In this document: positions 12,650-24,895 of the stretch, piece after piece
How positions within the stretch are numbered: position 1 is the stretch's first letter
Layout of the letters: the number at the start of each line of letters is the position of its first letter
Assembly (NCBI GenBank): GCA_032191485.1
Contig: JAVDOI010000010.1
Location: forward strand, 23,579,355-23,643,354
Length of the DNA: 64,000 nt
DNA from: Leptoclinus maculatus
Taxonomy: Eukaryota; Chordata; Actinopteri; Perciformes; Stichaeidae
Direction: 5' to 3'
Made by a program: the position numbers and the translations under genes
Notes under the pieces: model-generated
The model's database searches: none
What the model was told of the DNA's origin: nothing
The model's input: only the letters and a program-made list of their open reading frames with translations

Positions 12650-13190
12650 CGGAAGTGATCATATTTGGAGGAGTGACGTCATAGTAGAGACACCGTGGTA
12701 GAGACCTGTCAATCACAGTAGCCCCGCCCCTAAATCATCCCCTGCTATATGGTCTATTAGAGACCTGTCAATCACTGTGTAGCCCCGCCCTAAAGCATCC
12801 CCTGCTTTATGGTCTGTTTGACTCTAAATGGACCATAATGTACTAAATGAACATCATGCTGTATTGAAGAAGACTTGAAACTAGAGATTGAGACCATAAA
12901 CTCATGTTTACAATGTTTACTGAGGTAATAAATCAAGAGAGAAGTAGAGTCATTTTATCATAGACTTCTATACAACTGAATCTCTTTGTACCACCAGAGA
13001 GAGGTAAAGTTAAGGCACTTCCACATTAGCTTTACCTCTCAAAACTGGAGGTTGCCGCCTACTGACAACATTAGAATGCTCTCTGTTGTTGAAGACACTT
13101 TGATTGGTGTTCCATGTGTTTTATTAGATATGATCAAAGTGATGGCCCATCAACCTCTATAAACCATCAAACTGAAGAAGAAGCCCAGCT
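12650..13190. repeat. Dispersed teleost repeat (family not named)
   Basis: Contains the run AGAGACCTGTCAATCACAGT ... TAGCCCCGCCC ... GCATCCCCTGCTTTATGGTC ... ATTGAAGAAGACTTGAAACT, which I recognise from memory as a very common interspersed fish sequence. An internal near-duplication of about 60 bp starts at about 12700 and about 12760. Both boundaries are approximate and the class of element is not clear to me. Confidence 0.55.
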
Positions 13191-15154
13191 TGACTCCACC
13201 CTCTCCAGTATCTTTGGTCCACTTTCACCAGACTGGTGATTATTACGAACAATGTTTTACCTACTTAGCTGCATTAGCATATTACATAGATACTTACAAA
13301 ACACCAAGTCAACGAAGTGCTAAAGAATGTTTATGTGGATTAACACTTTTTATGTTGTCGTGACTATTGTTGTTTTAGGGCGGAATAGGATTCAAGTGTG
13401 ATTTTGTTGATTTTTTTCCAATGTGATAACTTTAGATTTGTACCACATCATAATTAGCACAGCTCACGACCCCTCTCCCCCCTCTTCTGACTCTTGCTCT
13501 CTCAGATCCATCGCATGGTGACCAGTCCAGCCGTCAGATGGTGACGCCTCGATGGCCCATCACAGTTTCCATCTATATGTGTTCAGAAATATGTTCAATT
13601 TGTTTGTATGTTTTTTATATATATATATATATATTAAAAACCACCATAGCCACAGGACGTAGGAGTGCTGCCCTCACGGGGGCGAATCCCATGTGGCTGA
13701 AACATACTACATCTTATAGTTTTGTTTCCTTTTTGTCTCATATTACACACCAACCCCTTCTGGTCCCTGACACAAGTAATGTCCCTGTCTATGGGCATGT
13801 CCCACATGTGCACCATGGTACCCTAGGCAGCCCAGGAGGTGATGGGGTGCAGCATCAGGGCATCATACTCCAGCCCTGGCTCCGTCTTCCAAACTCCCTT
13901 TGTTCTTCAAGGGTTAGTGACTGAAGAAGCAGATCGCACAGCAATACAAATAATTGCATCGCTTTCAGGAACAATCAGAACCTATAAAAACAAAGAAATT
14001 ATCTTGTTTTTTGTGCATAGTATGCAAGTGAATTTCTTGGTCAAATGTTCTTTGTATATAATAATAATAATAATAATGTCTGACTGCTCTCCATCAGGCT
14101 GCAGAATACGTGAATATTGCCCGTTGCCATTCAAAACATGGCAACTGATGTTAGCACATAAGATATTTTAGCTGAACAACAATATTTTACAATTTTGCAT
14201 GTTTAAACAATACCAATTATAAACAGCCACAGTCTTTGCAACCTTAACTAATACGTTGTCACGGGTTAGATTGTGAAAAATAACAGCTTCAATCCCTAGC
14301 ATTAGTGACAGTTGTGTCTAATTACATAACCTTATAGTTCACTCAAACAATGCATAACGAAGATGCGAATCAGAGGATACGTAATGCCGACTAAAAATAG
14401 AAATAAGACGAAAGATTTACTTGACACGAGTCTCACTCCACTCCACATGAAATAACCTGTAAACTGGCAAACACTTGTGGCATGAATGCAATGGAACGAG
14501 AGGGGGGGGGGGGGGGGATTGTGACATCTATAGTGGCTGAATGTGATCAATGTTATCAGAAGCATTTTTAAATGATTCACAAATAGATTCCATACAGATT
14601 TTATTAATGCATGTCTTCACCCTTCTCTTGTCTCCTGCTTCACATTTAAACTGATTTATTTCTTCCACACAGTAAAACAGAGACCTCTGATCCCACACTA
14701 TGTCAATGATTTAATCAGTCTGTGCAGGGAGGAGGTCGGGACTTTCACCCAGGAGACCGTTGTTCATGTCCCGTGTGAAACCAATAGTCAGTTTATTGAG
14801 AGTTTACTGTTTGTCCCTCTGATTTGCCTCGATTGTTGCATTTTGTGATAGTGTTTTTATATGATTGATGTGTTTGTATACTTGGCTGCAACCAAATCCC
14901 CCTGCTGGGATAATACAAGTTTAACTTGACTTGAGCAGTCAATGTTATTTCACATATTTCTGTGAGATCACTTTCTTTACTTCTGACATGAGTTGACAAC
15001 ACGATGTCTGGCCGGCCAATGCTGCTGAGCTGCTGTTACTTCTTTGATTGCACTTCTTTACATTAAAGAGAAGCATCTTCATGAAGGAAACACTGACTGG
15101 ATGTTTTAAGCCGATCAAACGTTCTATATGAACAGAGACTGAAGGGGACATTGA
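13191..15154. other. No gene recognised; short simple repeats
   Basis: Includes an (AT)n run at about 13616-13634, an (ATA)n run at about 14060-14076 and a 16-base G run at 14502-14517. A 128-codon and a 110-codon open frame overlap each other on the + strand with no recognisable domain. Confidence 0.4.
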
Positions 15155-15532
15155 CTAAGTTTACATGCATATTATGACAAATATGACAATATTCAGAATT
15201 TGATATGGCTCATGTAAACATCATTTGGATATTCTACATTAGGCCTTATTCCTAATGGAGTGAGACATGTGGGATATGTTGATATTATTCGGGTTTTGGA
15301 GCATTCTTTGGACATGTATGCATGTGTTCAGAACATGCGTCTCAACAGGGTTTTTAAAGCTCACATTTGTGGTCGGAAGGAGAAACACACGTACTTTCAC
15401 GTATTATGAAGGACTTGGATATCTACAGGTTTACGATATGATCAAATATGCCAACCTTTTAGAGAAGGTGGTTGAAGGAATGAATTAATCATTAATCGAA
15501 ATATGCATGGCTCCATGTAAACAGGAATAAGG
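15155..15532. mobile_element. Possible miniature inverted-repeat element
   Basis: Near its left edge it carries TAAGTTTACATGCATATTAT and near its right edge CCATGTAAACAGGAATAAGG, so GTTTACATG and CATGTAAAC face each other about 360 bp apart. The arrangement fits a small TIR element, but exact ends and a target duplication were not resolved. Confidence 0.35.
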
Positions 15533-15857
15533 TTTGGTGTATGTAGAAGTCATTGTTTCTGGAAGGAGATTCTGCTGTTCAGTTGTGGGGGAGGCATGCT
15601 CTTCAATACGCTTCAAAGCCTGGAAAAATAAAACCAAAACTATCTGCATAGACATAGAAAGAAAGGGTACGTCTATTTGATGAAAAGTTATCACGAGGTG
15701 TGTTTTTACTTTGTGACTGTGCTGTGACATTGAGTCAGTCCTCGACAGTGGTGCAGATCACTCTGTATAGTTTCATAGCTGGAGGCATGGAGAAGACCGT
15801 ATGGCTGCCACCCTCTGACACACAGATGGCAAGACTAATTATTAGAGCACAGGCCTG

Positions 15858-15861
<4 letters not shown>

Positions 15862-15921
<60 letters not shown>
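15862..15921. repeat. (CA)n microsatellite
   Basis: About 30 uninterrupted CA dinucleotides. TH or CV repeat open frames across it are artefacts. Confidence 0.97.
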
Positions 15922-15925
<4 letters not shown>

Positions 15926-16158
15926 ATCTGCAAAGCGTATGTTGCACAGCTAAACCCACGCACTGTGTGAACACCATATATCCACTCACAAACCTTTTTT
16001 ACTGGGGCAAGGGAAGCTTTGTTAACACACAATATCACACAGAAAGTAATTGATTACTTTGATAAGTTGATGGAAAATCTAAAAATCCATTTACTTTTTC
16101 AGTTAGTATGAAGAGCCACAACAGCTCAGCATTTTCCATGTGATTCATTTCTCTCTCA

Positions 16159-16159
<1 letters not shown>

Positions 16160-16233
<74 letters not shown>
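16160..16233. repeat. (CA)n microsatellite
   Basis: About 37 uninterrupted CA dinucleotides. Confidence 0.97.
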
Positions 16234-16235
<2 letters not shown>

Positions 16236-16398
16236 CAGACTGGTCTCATCCAGCATTGGTAGCTAAACCTACAAAAAAATAATGTGCTGAAATCTGTTGA
16301 CATCCCACGAAATGTTTCCGTATTCTATCCACGTAACCGTAAGTGAGTAATGTGGTCACAGCACTGTTTTAATCTAATTAAGTACTTCACGATCTTTT

Positions 16399-17040
16399 CC
16401 TCAACCTAACTGAGTAGTTTTGTTGCCTCAACCTAACTGAGTAGTTTTGTTGCCTCAACCTAACTGAGTAGTGTTGTTGCCTCAACCTAACTGAGTAGTT
16501 TTGTTGCCTCAACCTAACTAAGTAGTTTTGTTGCCTAACCCTAACTGAGTAGTGTTGTTGCCTCAACCTAACTAAGTAGTTTTGTTGCCTCAACCTAACT
16601 AAGTAGTTTTGTTGCCTCAACCTAACTGAGTAGTTTTGTTGCCTCAACCTAACTGAGTAGTGTTGTTGCCTCAACCTAACTGAGTAGTGTTGTTGCCTCA
16701 ACCTAACTGAGTAGTTTTGTTGCCTCAACCTAACTGAGTAGTGTTGTTGCCTCAACCTAACTGAGTAGTGTTGTTGCCTCAACCTAACTGAGTAGTGTTG
16801 TTGCCTCAACCTAACTAAGTAGTTTTGTTGCCTAACCCTAACTGAGTAGTGTTGTTGCCTCAACCTAACTGAGTAGTGTTGTTGCCTCAACCTAACTGAG
16901 TAGTGTTGTTGCCTCAACCTAACTGAGTAGTTTTGTTGCCTCAACCTAACTGAGTAGTTTTGTTGCCTCAACCTAACTAAGTAGTTTTGTTGCCTCAACC
17001 TAACTAAGTTGTTTTGTTGCCTCAACCTAACTGAGTTGTT
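16399..17040. repeat. 27-bp minisatellite, about 24 copies
   Basis: Head-to-tail units CCTCAACCTAACTGAGTAGT plus TTTGTTG, with variants GAG/AAG and TTTT/TGTT and two units where CCTCAACC becomes CCTAACCC. Since 27 is 9 codons, the minus strand stays open as a repeated VRLRQQNYS peptide, but there is no start context, splice signal or family match to support a protein. The right flank (about 17034-17110) matches a dispersed element also seen inverted near 34.3 kb and in part near 18.4 kb, so the array seems to have grown inside a copy of that element. Confidence 0.95.
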
Positions 17041-17110
17041 TCCCATGAAGACGGAATTTTATTTTGAAAAGACTGTATGCATGTAACAAGCGAAAATTGA
17101 CATGTTTCTG
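17041..17110 (+). repeat. Dispersed repeat flank, copy 1
   Basis: GTTTCCCATGAAGACGGAAT ... ATTTTGAAAAGACTGTATGC ... ATGTAACAAGCG matches, on the opposite strand, the segment at about 34330-34410 and, more loosely, 18460-18510. The repeat class is unknown. Confidence 0.6.
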
Positions 17111-17344
17111 GCTTTCGTAGGAAAAATGAGGAGTACATTTTTGAAAGATCATACGAAACGTTGCACACATACACACACACACACCCTGCACTTCTATACT
17201 TGTGAGGACACTCATTGACATAATGCATTCCCGAGCCCCCTAACCTAACCAGGCCTTTATCAGGCCTTTGAAGGTCTGTCCAAAGGTGAGGGACAACATG
17301 TCCTCACTCTCAAGGTCTCAAACTGAAAAATGGTTCTCACAATG

Positions 17345-17346
<2 letters not shown>

Positions 17347-17400
<54 letters not shown>
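17347..17400. repeat. (CA)n microsatellite
   Basis: About 27 CA dinucleotides. A second array follows 75 bp downstream. Confidence 0.97.
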
Positions 17401-17403
<3 letters not shown>

Positions 17404-17472
17404 TGGTGTTAAACAGATGTGTTGTGTTGACAGAATGGTGCAAATCATAACAGCTTTAGATTACTCATTTAA

Positions 17473-17474
<2 letters not shown>

Positions 17475-17519
<45 letters not shown>
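17475..17519. repeat. (CA)n microsatellite
   Basis: About 22 CA dinucleotides. Confidence 0.97.
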
Positions 17520-17522
<3 letters not shown>

Positions 17523-17617
17523 TGGGACACAAGACATGATGGTGCATGATAGTGCTAAAAGTGGATTGACCCTGTTAATGCAGTGTAAAACATGAGAAAA
17601 CCCCAACCTATGCGCAT

Positions 17618-17655
17618 GCACACGCACGCACACACGCACACACACGCACACACAC

Positions 17656-17686
<31 letters not shown>
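17618..17686. repeat. (CA)n microsatellite with CG interruptions
   Basis: A CA array interrupted repeatedly by CG steps (CACGCACGCACACACGCACA), consistent with an older, point-mutated array. Confidence 0.9.
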
Positions 17687-18182
17687 AATTTAAAGGATTC
17701 AGGTTGCCAGGCAACAAACAGTAATGCTGCTTTTCTTTGGTGATTCAGGCCACTTGATTGGTGCAGGAGGCCTCTGTTATTGTCATCGGATTCTCTTCAT
17801 CTAGCTTTAGTCTCCTCTTCATCTCTTTCTGGATGTTGACATTGTAAGTAATGGTGAGAAATCACAGAGTCATGTTGCATTCCGAGTAGCTTTGATGATT
17901 CACCACTTTATGTGAGGGGGCACCAAGAGTGACTAATATGTTCCTTATAAGGAAGTAACGAGCAGTTATTGGTTCTGGGTCATTTATCGGCTTATTCAGA
18001 GTTAACCCGAGTCATTTACAGACGTCTCTGGGTCATTAACGTAGCATTTAGGACTCAGTTCTAAAGTACATATAATTATCTACTGTCGTCCCTGATTCAG
18101 AGTTATTCAGTAACTACAGAAGTATTCACTAATTAGCAGTTAATATATGATTTATACCTCTGCTAACAACTCATACAAATCA
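17687..18182. other. No feature recognised
   Basis: Nothing nameable between the CA arrays and the dispersed repeat. Confidence 0.4.
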
Positions 18183-18515
18183 TTCTCACCCTCAGCTCGT
18201 CAAATGCAGACGCTTGGTCAGTGTGTGTCAGTATCAGACGCCTTCAGTGTCTGTATGAGACGTGACAGGCTTTCAACTAACTCCAATGTAAACGCACCAG
18301 ACGCTCGACTGACGTAGTACAAAGAGAGAAGGTCAAGTCAATGTTGACTTATCTTACTGTAGTGTTGATACGGAACTTACGTACTTATTTTACGTAACAA
18401 ACACACTTACCAACCAAGTACTTTTGTTGCATAAAATGAATCACAAAACTAAGTAAACCTATGTTGAAAGTTTGTTTTGATAAGACACTGTATGCATGTA
18501 CGGCAAACTGACAAA
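18183..18515 (+). repeat. Dispersed repeat, copy related to 17.0 and 34.3 kb
   Basis: Contains AAGTACTTTTGTTGCATAAA, AAACTAAGTAAACC, then GTTTTGATAAGACACTGTAT and GCATGTACGGCAAACTGAC, in the same order as the 27-bp minisatellite unit (GTAGTTTTGTTGCC...AACTAAG) and its right flank at 17.0 kb. It looks like a copy of the same element without the array expansion. Boundaries are approximate. Confidence 0.5.
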
Positions 18516-18601
18516 TCCAAAGCGGACGACATACTCCACACTACATTTGATCTAATACTGTTTAGCTGTTGAGTTTAACTCTGGGAGGACAGTGATGGTT
18601 T

Positions 18602-18604
<3 letters not shown>

Positions 18605-18632
<28 letters not shown>
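18605..18632. repeat. (CA)n microsatellite
   Basis: About 14 CA dinucleotides. Confidence 0.95.
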
Positions 18633-18635
<3 letters not shown>

Positions 18636-18925
18636 CTCTCCCATCTAGTTTACAGGAATACAGCTTTGAAGAGCTGATATCCAAATGCTCCTAGGAACGT
18701 TAAATCCGCCAGACCCAAATGTGTGTTTCTGTGTTGACGTAGGTGAACCTAATTAAATGTGCCAGAATCGAGTGTGTGTGTACGTGTGTACATATGCACA
18801 TATGTGTGTGTACTTTTTTAATTAAGTCAGTTGACACCCCTGGGATAGTGTCATTGCAGAGGTGACAGAGACCTCCTGGACAGTGACTAAACACACTGTG
18901 TTTTCAATTACCCGCTCATGCAGCG

Positions 18926-18950
18926 CGTGTGTGTGTGTGTGTGTGTGTGT
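18926..18950. repeat. (GT)n microsatellite
   Basis: About 12 GT dinucleotides. Confidence 0.95.
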
Positions 18951-19160
18951 GGCTGTTAATGTGTATGTGGGTGTGCGGGGGTGGGGGATAATGGCTTCAG
19001 GTGTCACACCATATCGGCTCGTCTTTTTATTAGACCCTGACTGTAACGAGTAATTAACTCCCCGCCGAGAACATGTTTGTTCCTCTGTAGATGTCATATA
19101 GAGAGATATTAGCAAGCCACGGGTCAGAATTGACTTTTCCATACCAGAGGCGGGGGAAAC

Positions 19161-19164
<4 letters not shown>

Positions 19165-19241
<77 letters not shown>

Positions 19242-19250
19242 TGTGTGTGG
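19165..19250. repeat. (GT)n microsatellite, long
   Basis: About 42 GT dinucleotides with one TT interruption near the right end. Confidence 0.97.
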
Positions 19251-19500
19251 GATGCAAATAGGGTTTTAGCTATTGCTATACATTTCAAATGGTTAGGAAA
19301 TGAATGATTTGTCATATAAATACTTGTATTGATCTTTTTTAATATATTGGTATAAGTACGTAGTTTTAATTCTGTATTATAAGCTGCTTACAGCTGGTGT
19401 CAGGAGGTTAAACAGGTCATATCTGGATTTATTCAGGTTTCTCACCAAAAACTACATTTTCCAGGATAATATGTGAACACATCATGATGTCGTTAGGTTC

Positions 19501-20044
19501 TGTAATGGTCATTTTGTACGTAGTATATATTTCTACTTACTTAGTATATATATTTCTACTCAGTATATTGTATTCATGCAGAGTCATTTTGCTCTGAACT
19601 CAGTTGAACTTCAGTGTGTCAGCGTACATGCCCAGATGTATCTTTCTTATCGTTGTGCAAAAGAAGAATTGGTCCTTGCCAGCGAGCAAAGATAACTGTA
19701 ACTGTGTTGTATGACAATGTTCCAGCACCAAGGCCGTCCGGACGCTTGTTGTGGTTGCTGACCGTTTGTTGTTCATTGTTGTTCCGATCAGTCTGAGACC
19801 AAAAGTCTGAGACTGAAATGTCTGTAACTTTGGCCATCGGCCCACCTTTGCTCATTCTGTATGAAGGAAGCTTGTTCACTTTGTTCTTGGTTCTTCCTCA
19901 CTGAGACTGTACGCATTCTGTTGTGATGATTGAACCTTCTCTGCGCAGAGAATAAATACTTAAAAGACAACCTGGATTTTGGTATTATGTATTTCAGCAT
20001 TAAAAGACTCACGCAAAGCGGGTTTAGGAATATTTTCCACCACA
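19501..20044 (+). mobile_element. Candidate solo LTR (endogenous retrovirus-like)
   Basis: A 544-bp segment that begins TGTAATGG and ends CCACCACA (RC TGTGGTGG), so it has short imperfect inverted ends of the TG...CA type. It is flanked by GTTC on both sides (19497-19500 and 20045-20048), a 4-bp duplication of retroviral-integration size. About 80 bp before the right end is CTCTGCGCAGAGAATAAATA, a polyadenylation-signal arrangement typical of a U3-R-U5 LTR. No primer-binding site, gag, pol or env follows, so it would be a solo LTR. A 4-bp duplication can occur by chance. Confidence 0.5.
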
Positions 20045-20048
20045 GTTC

Positions 20049-23000
20049 CAATTAACTTCACCCAATACTTTTATCTTCTGCATCCATGAGAACTGATGTC
20101 TCCTGTAACCCGCCTCCCAGCCCTTGGTTCAGCCTTGTTCTCGTTCACTTGAAAGGAGGATAAATGAACTCTGAATTTCAGCTATTAGTGCATTTTACAA
20201 CAGTCAGGACCTAAAGATGTAAATAAGGGCTATTCAAGTGTTTACCTCTAAAACATCTGCCGAGTTACAGACATCTCTTACGTAAGTCTATGGGAAAACA
20301 CGGTTTGGCCTCTCTGTCAAATTGTCTTGAGATCTCCATCAGCCTCAGCTGTACTTTGTGTTTAGTACTCAATACAAAGTGTCAAGGGATGAGCAGCAGG
20401 TCCAACAGCTTTGAAAGAAGTAGGTAGAGGGAGGAGATGTTAAAGGGCAACTTCAATAATCTTCAACCTGATTCCTATGATTCTAGTGTAGACTCCATGT
20501 TTATGATTAACATTACCATCCCTGTGTTTTCCCTGTATTAAGGTGTCTCTCTGCTTCCAGCTGAAAAATTTGGACTGGAAATGTACTTCCTCATCCTTTG
20601 TAGGCAATCTTCCAAGGACGGTCCCAGAGGATACCACTGTATTTGGAAGAAAACTAATTTCACAAATTCCTGTGAGATCATGTTACTTCCGCACGTATTT
20701 GGTCATAAACTACAGTATTGGACACATTGACACATTAGCCTGATGATGTGGGGGATCACCAACGCCATTTCAATTCATCCTCTGCTAAATGTCACAGTTA
20801 TCCAGCCAATAGTTGTTAAGACATTTCACTTCTCAAACCAGAAATGTCAATGTCGTGGTTGTGCGAGAGGAGCTGTGTGGGGGAGGCAGCAGCAGGGAAC
20901 ATGGACTGAGTGGGAGCTCAGTGCTGAGCTTTTGAGGTCGGACATCATGTTCATGATCCAGGCTGTGTATGACACGCTTTCAAGTCTGTCCAACCTCCAT
21001 GCACGAGTTAGGTAAAGATATGACTTCATGCATGGGAACCTTTGAGCACAGTCTAAGCAGCTGGCCTTGTAAGAAGGCCAGTATTGCTAGTTACAGCACA
21101 GATGTTGAAGTTGGAAAGAAGTGGCAGACAACATCAGCCGTCAGCAGTAAGCACCTCCACCCATTGAGGAAGTACACTGCTTTCAGTGGGTGAGCAGCCC
21201 CAACCACAACCCGGGATGTCAACAGGCCCCCTCACTAAGTAATTGGCAGCTGCATTTGGCCCGGATGAAGTCCGTCCATTGCAAGGCAGCAGGCTCACGA
21301 AACTCAGATCAAACAGTCAAACTAGGCGGCGTTGAAGAAAAGTGAATCAATATTCTGTTACTGCATGGCAGAAACATTTTAGAGTGCTGTCTAGCTTTTA
21401 AATGAGAAAGTGTTGTCACCCGGACGCCGTGTTGAAAGCAGTTGAGCCAAAAACCGAGCCACGGATTTGGTTTATCTCCGCCATTAAGCTTGACATTATG
21501 TTCTTGTCAGAAGCTTCAAAGCAGGAAAACGTGTGACATTTTGAGAAGATCAAAGAGGTGCGTGAGAGAAACAGGGACACAATGGAGCAGTGTCAAAACC
21601 ATGGAGGTGGGATGATGAAGATCTGCTGGGCATCAAGACTCCTGGACAAGACTGTCTGATGTTGAGACCCAATGACCTGAAGTAACAGGACTGATGGTGT
21701 TTCCCAGTGCACTCCCCCCCTCTCCTATTTAAGTGATTACAGAATCCTAAATGAAAGCACACCTTGATTCATTTATGGGTCACAGGATGTAGGAGCGATG
21801 ACGAAAGGAAGCATACTTAGCTAAGTGCAAAGCACCGCAAAGGGTCTGTGACAAACCGTATGTTTGACATCGTCAGCAGACAGACTGAACAGACACATTT
21901 TAGAAATACAGATATATAGGGAGACTGGCAGTCAAGATAACAGCAGAGGTAGTAGGTCTATACATTTAGCTGGTGAATCTTTTCAACCAGTTTTATTTCC
22001 TCACATCCCATGGTGCTGCCTGGGTGGAAGACAATTAAATCTCATTTGTGAAAACCTGTCCTCTCTTCCAGCTGGGCTGTAATAGCACACTCAAGCATCA
22101 CTGCTGAAGAGATGACGTAAAGTGTTGCCTTTGTTTCATTGAAATACAGTGAAGGATTCATTTCAAATCTTCCCATTCATCATTGCTTCAACATTGTCTC
22201 GTAAAGAAAAAGCCAAAGTTCAGGCGCCAGGCGACAATTCAAAATATAATGGAATATAATGCAGTAAGCCTTGTCCTTCATCCTCCTCTCTGTCACTGCC
22301 TCCAGACAGTGTGCTCTGTGCTTCCTGGAGAGGGGTTTGTTGTGTGTCCACTCCAGTATTTTATTTATTTGAACCTGCATGAGTCCACCCTCTCCACTTC
22401 CTTCCCCTGGATGATAACCTCCTATTCCTACGTAGTCCACCACCAGCTCTTTGGTCTCGCCTCATTGACCTTCGGGTGATTGTTGTTGCACCATGTGACG
22501 AAGCTCTCTAGCTCTCAGTCCTCTGTACTCTGTTTTCTTTGGTTACGCATCCAACAATAGAGTATTTTTTACGCCCACTGACTTAACTCTGGCCTCTTTT
22601 TGAAAGAGAGCTGTCTCTCTGTGTTTCAGATCTGCCATGCTCCCTTTTCAATTCCTGGAGTGCCCACAACTGAGAGTCATCAGTCCATCAGTGGAGCTGG
22701 ATATCAACCCCTGATTCAGTGCTTCTGCCCTCTTTCTCTCTTGGCCTTTTGAGCTGTTTGTTTGCTGCTGTGAGTGTTCACACTGCTGAACCTGTGTTTC
22801 GATTGTTCCCGAGTACAGGTCTATGAGGTTACCCTCTGTCTTGGCTGGCTAGTTGGTGGAAAGGTGGTTAGTAACCAGTCTGGGTAACTTTGGGGAAGCT
22901 GTGTCGGGGTTCTCTGCCATTTACTGTGTCATCTCCTGTTTTGTGGTTAGTTAGGGAGCTCGGTATTCTGTAGGCCAGTTGAACTTCTTATTTTCTAGTT

Positions 23001-23584
23001 AGTGTGGGGGTTTTGTTGATTATTTAGAGACCCTGATGTCCCTGCTTCCATTTTAGTTGGTCATCATATTTTGTTCCAATTTTTGCCAAGGTTTTTCTAG
23101 CACTAGTTATGTTACTTCCATTGTACTTCTCGGCACATTAAATAGGCCGTAGCAGGATTCAACTGAGAACTTTTGGAGGTGGCAGGAAGGAGTCAGTAGA
23201 ATGAGTGGTGTGGTGGTGGGACCGCAGTCAAACTGGCTGTGTTCAAATGAAATGAATCAAAGAGATGGCGATAGCTCAGTCACTCTCTCTGGGGGATTAT
23301 AAAGGAAACAATTATCAGTAGGATACAAGATGACGGACTCATCCTCTTCTCCTCCTATAATTGCTTAAGAGAGACCACTAATGAAGACAAAATGACAGTG
23401 GATGGAATTAGTCTCTGTATGTCTGAACAAGAATCAACATGAATACTAAAAAGGACAGGATACATTTTCCAGGCCGTCTTTGACATTAGAGGCTAGTTGT
23501 CTTTATATTTCGGTTCAATTAAGAGGACCAATAACAAAGCAGTACCATCCAAGTAACAAAGTTTTTTGCCATGGTATTTTGCAC
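20049..23584. other. No gene recognised
   Basis: About 3.5 kb of non-coding looking DNA. Open frames are at most about 100 codons, overlap on both strands and match nothing I know. The stretch beginning TTAAAGGGCAACTTCAATAA (about 20440) looks like a fish interspersed repeat, but I could not find its limits. Confidence 0.4.
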
Positions 23585-23589
23585 AGCTC

Positions 23590-24050
23590 TGTCACAGGGT
23601 GTGGTGGAGGACTCAAAAGCAGACAGTCAGATGCAGTGTGAAACGGGTTTTAATGAGTCACGAACAACACAGCAGGGAATCCAAGGACGAGACAAGAGAC
23701 GAGGCAGGGCAGGGCAGGGCAGGGCAGGGCAGGGCAGGGCAGGGCAGGGCAGGGCAGGGCAGGGCAGGGCAGGGCAGGCAGACGGGGAAACCAGGAGCAG
23801 GACGAGCCAAACGGGCGGGTTGACATGACAATGATCTTGCAAAGAGTGACTGAGAGGCAGGAGTGTATATAGTGACTAGATCAGAGGCAGGTGAGAAGAG
23901 TTGTGCTGATGAGGAGGGAGTGCTTGATTAGTGAACAGAGGCAGGTGAAGGGAGTTAGGCTGATGATGAGGGAGGCTAACAGGTGCACTGAATGAGCTGA
24001 TAGGTGAGTGAGAGATAAAGTGACATGAGAGAAGGGGCAGAGCTGTGACA
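23590..24050 (-). mobile_element. Solo LTR retrotransposon terminus
   Basis: A 461-bp segment with 8-bp inverted ends TGTCACAG...CTGTGACA and a perfect 5-bp direct repeat AGCTC immediately outside both ends (23585-23589, 24051-24055), the hallmark of LTR integration. Read on the minus strand it has a TATA-like CACTATATACACTCC (about 23865-23880) and, near the end, TCATTAAAACCC (about 23650-23660) as a polyadenylation-like signal, in the order expected of an LTR. No internal coding region remains. A pentanucleotide array has expanded inside it. Confidence 0.75.
23702..23777. repeat. (GGCAG)n pentanucleotide microsatellite
   Basis: About 15 copies of GGCAG within the 23.6-24.05 kb LTR. It yields a GQGRA peptide repeat in one frame, an artefact. 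Confidence 0.97.
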
Positions 24051-24055
24051 AGCTC

Positions 24056-24895
24056 ACATCCTTCTGCATGGATGATGTACCATCTGTGGTAGTTCCTGTG
24101 AGCAGCATTAGTGTTGTCACAGTGCTGGAATTTCTAACTTTGATAAAATACCTTGAAAAATATCGCTATTCAATACCTTTCTTGATAGCACGGGGAAAAT
24201 CTCTACAACACTGAGGGCATAAAATCTTACGGTCCTACCAGGGACTCCTCCCATACCAGGCGGGCTTCCCTGACCTGATTGAAGTGTAAAAATATTTTTG
24301 GTTCACTATGAAACTGTGGTGAGCCTACCTAGACTCTAGGTAAATAATGGGAAACAGTGAAGGCTATAACATGATAACAACCTCCGCGAGAGGAGGCGGG
24401 GTAGTGTGGGCATTGCAGCGGTGTGTGTATCAGCTGACTGTCGGAGAAAAGAGAGAGTGAGAAAGCGCAGCTGTTGCCGGTGTATTGAAAGTTTGAAAAG
24501 TGATGCACCAATGTAATGATGAATGAGGGTTCACAAGTCCCAAATCTACTGGTTTAAAATGAGGAAGAGGTGGTACCATCCTGTACACACACATGCATAT
24601 GTACCATCACTTCAACTGGCTCAAGCTAAGACTTTATATAAGCAAAATATTTTCAGATTTAATACTGATCTATAATGTCAATTCCTTGATATTAGCCTTC
24701 ATTTTGCATTCTCAATTTTCTGTAGTGGTCCCACTAATATTTGTTCCAAGAACGTTCTAAAGTATAAAAATATTTTTGAGACAGAGAACATGACCACAAG
24801 TACTGATATACACTAAATATATAATTTGATTCTACTGGCAAAATATTATTTTTTACAAAGGTAAATCTCCTCTTGGTATTTAAAACCATAATTGT
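24056..24895. other. No gene recognised
   Basis: AT-rich DNA with only short open frames. The far right may hold the diverged left end of the piggyBac-like copy B, but no TTAA terminus could be fixed. Confidence 0.35.

Noticed and set aside
16520..16860. Interstitial telomere repeat (CCTAACCCTAAC at two places)
   Set aside because: Only two hexamer-like copies arise from a variant of the 27-bp unit; there is no run of TTAGGG repeats.
16387..17046. 219-codon VRLRQQNYS repeat protein
   Set aside because: It is simply the 27-bp minisatellite (9 codons) read on the minus strand, with no conserved flanking coding sequence.
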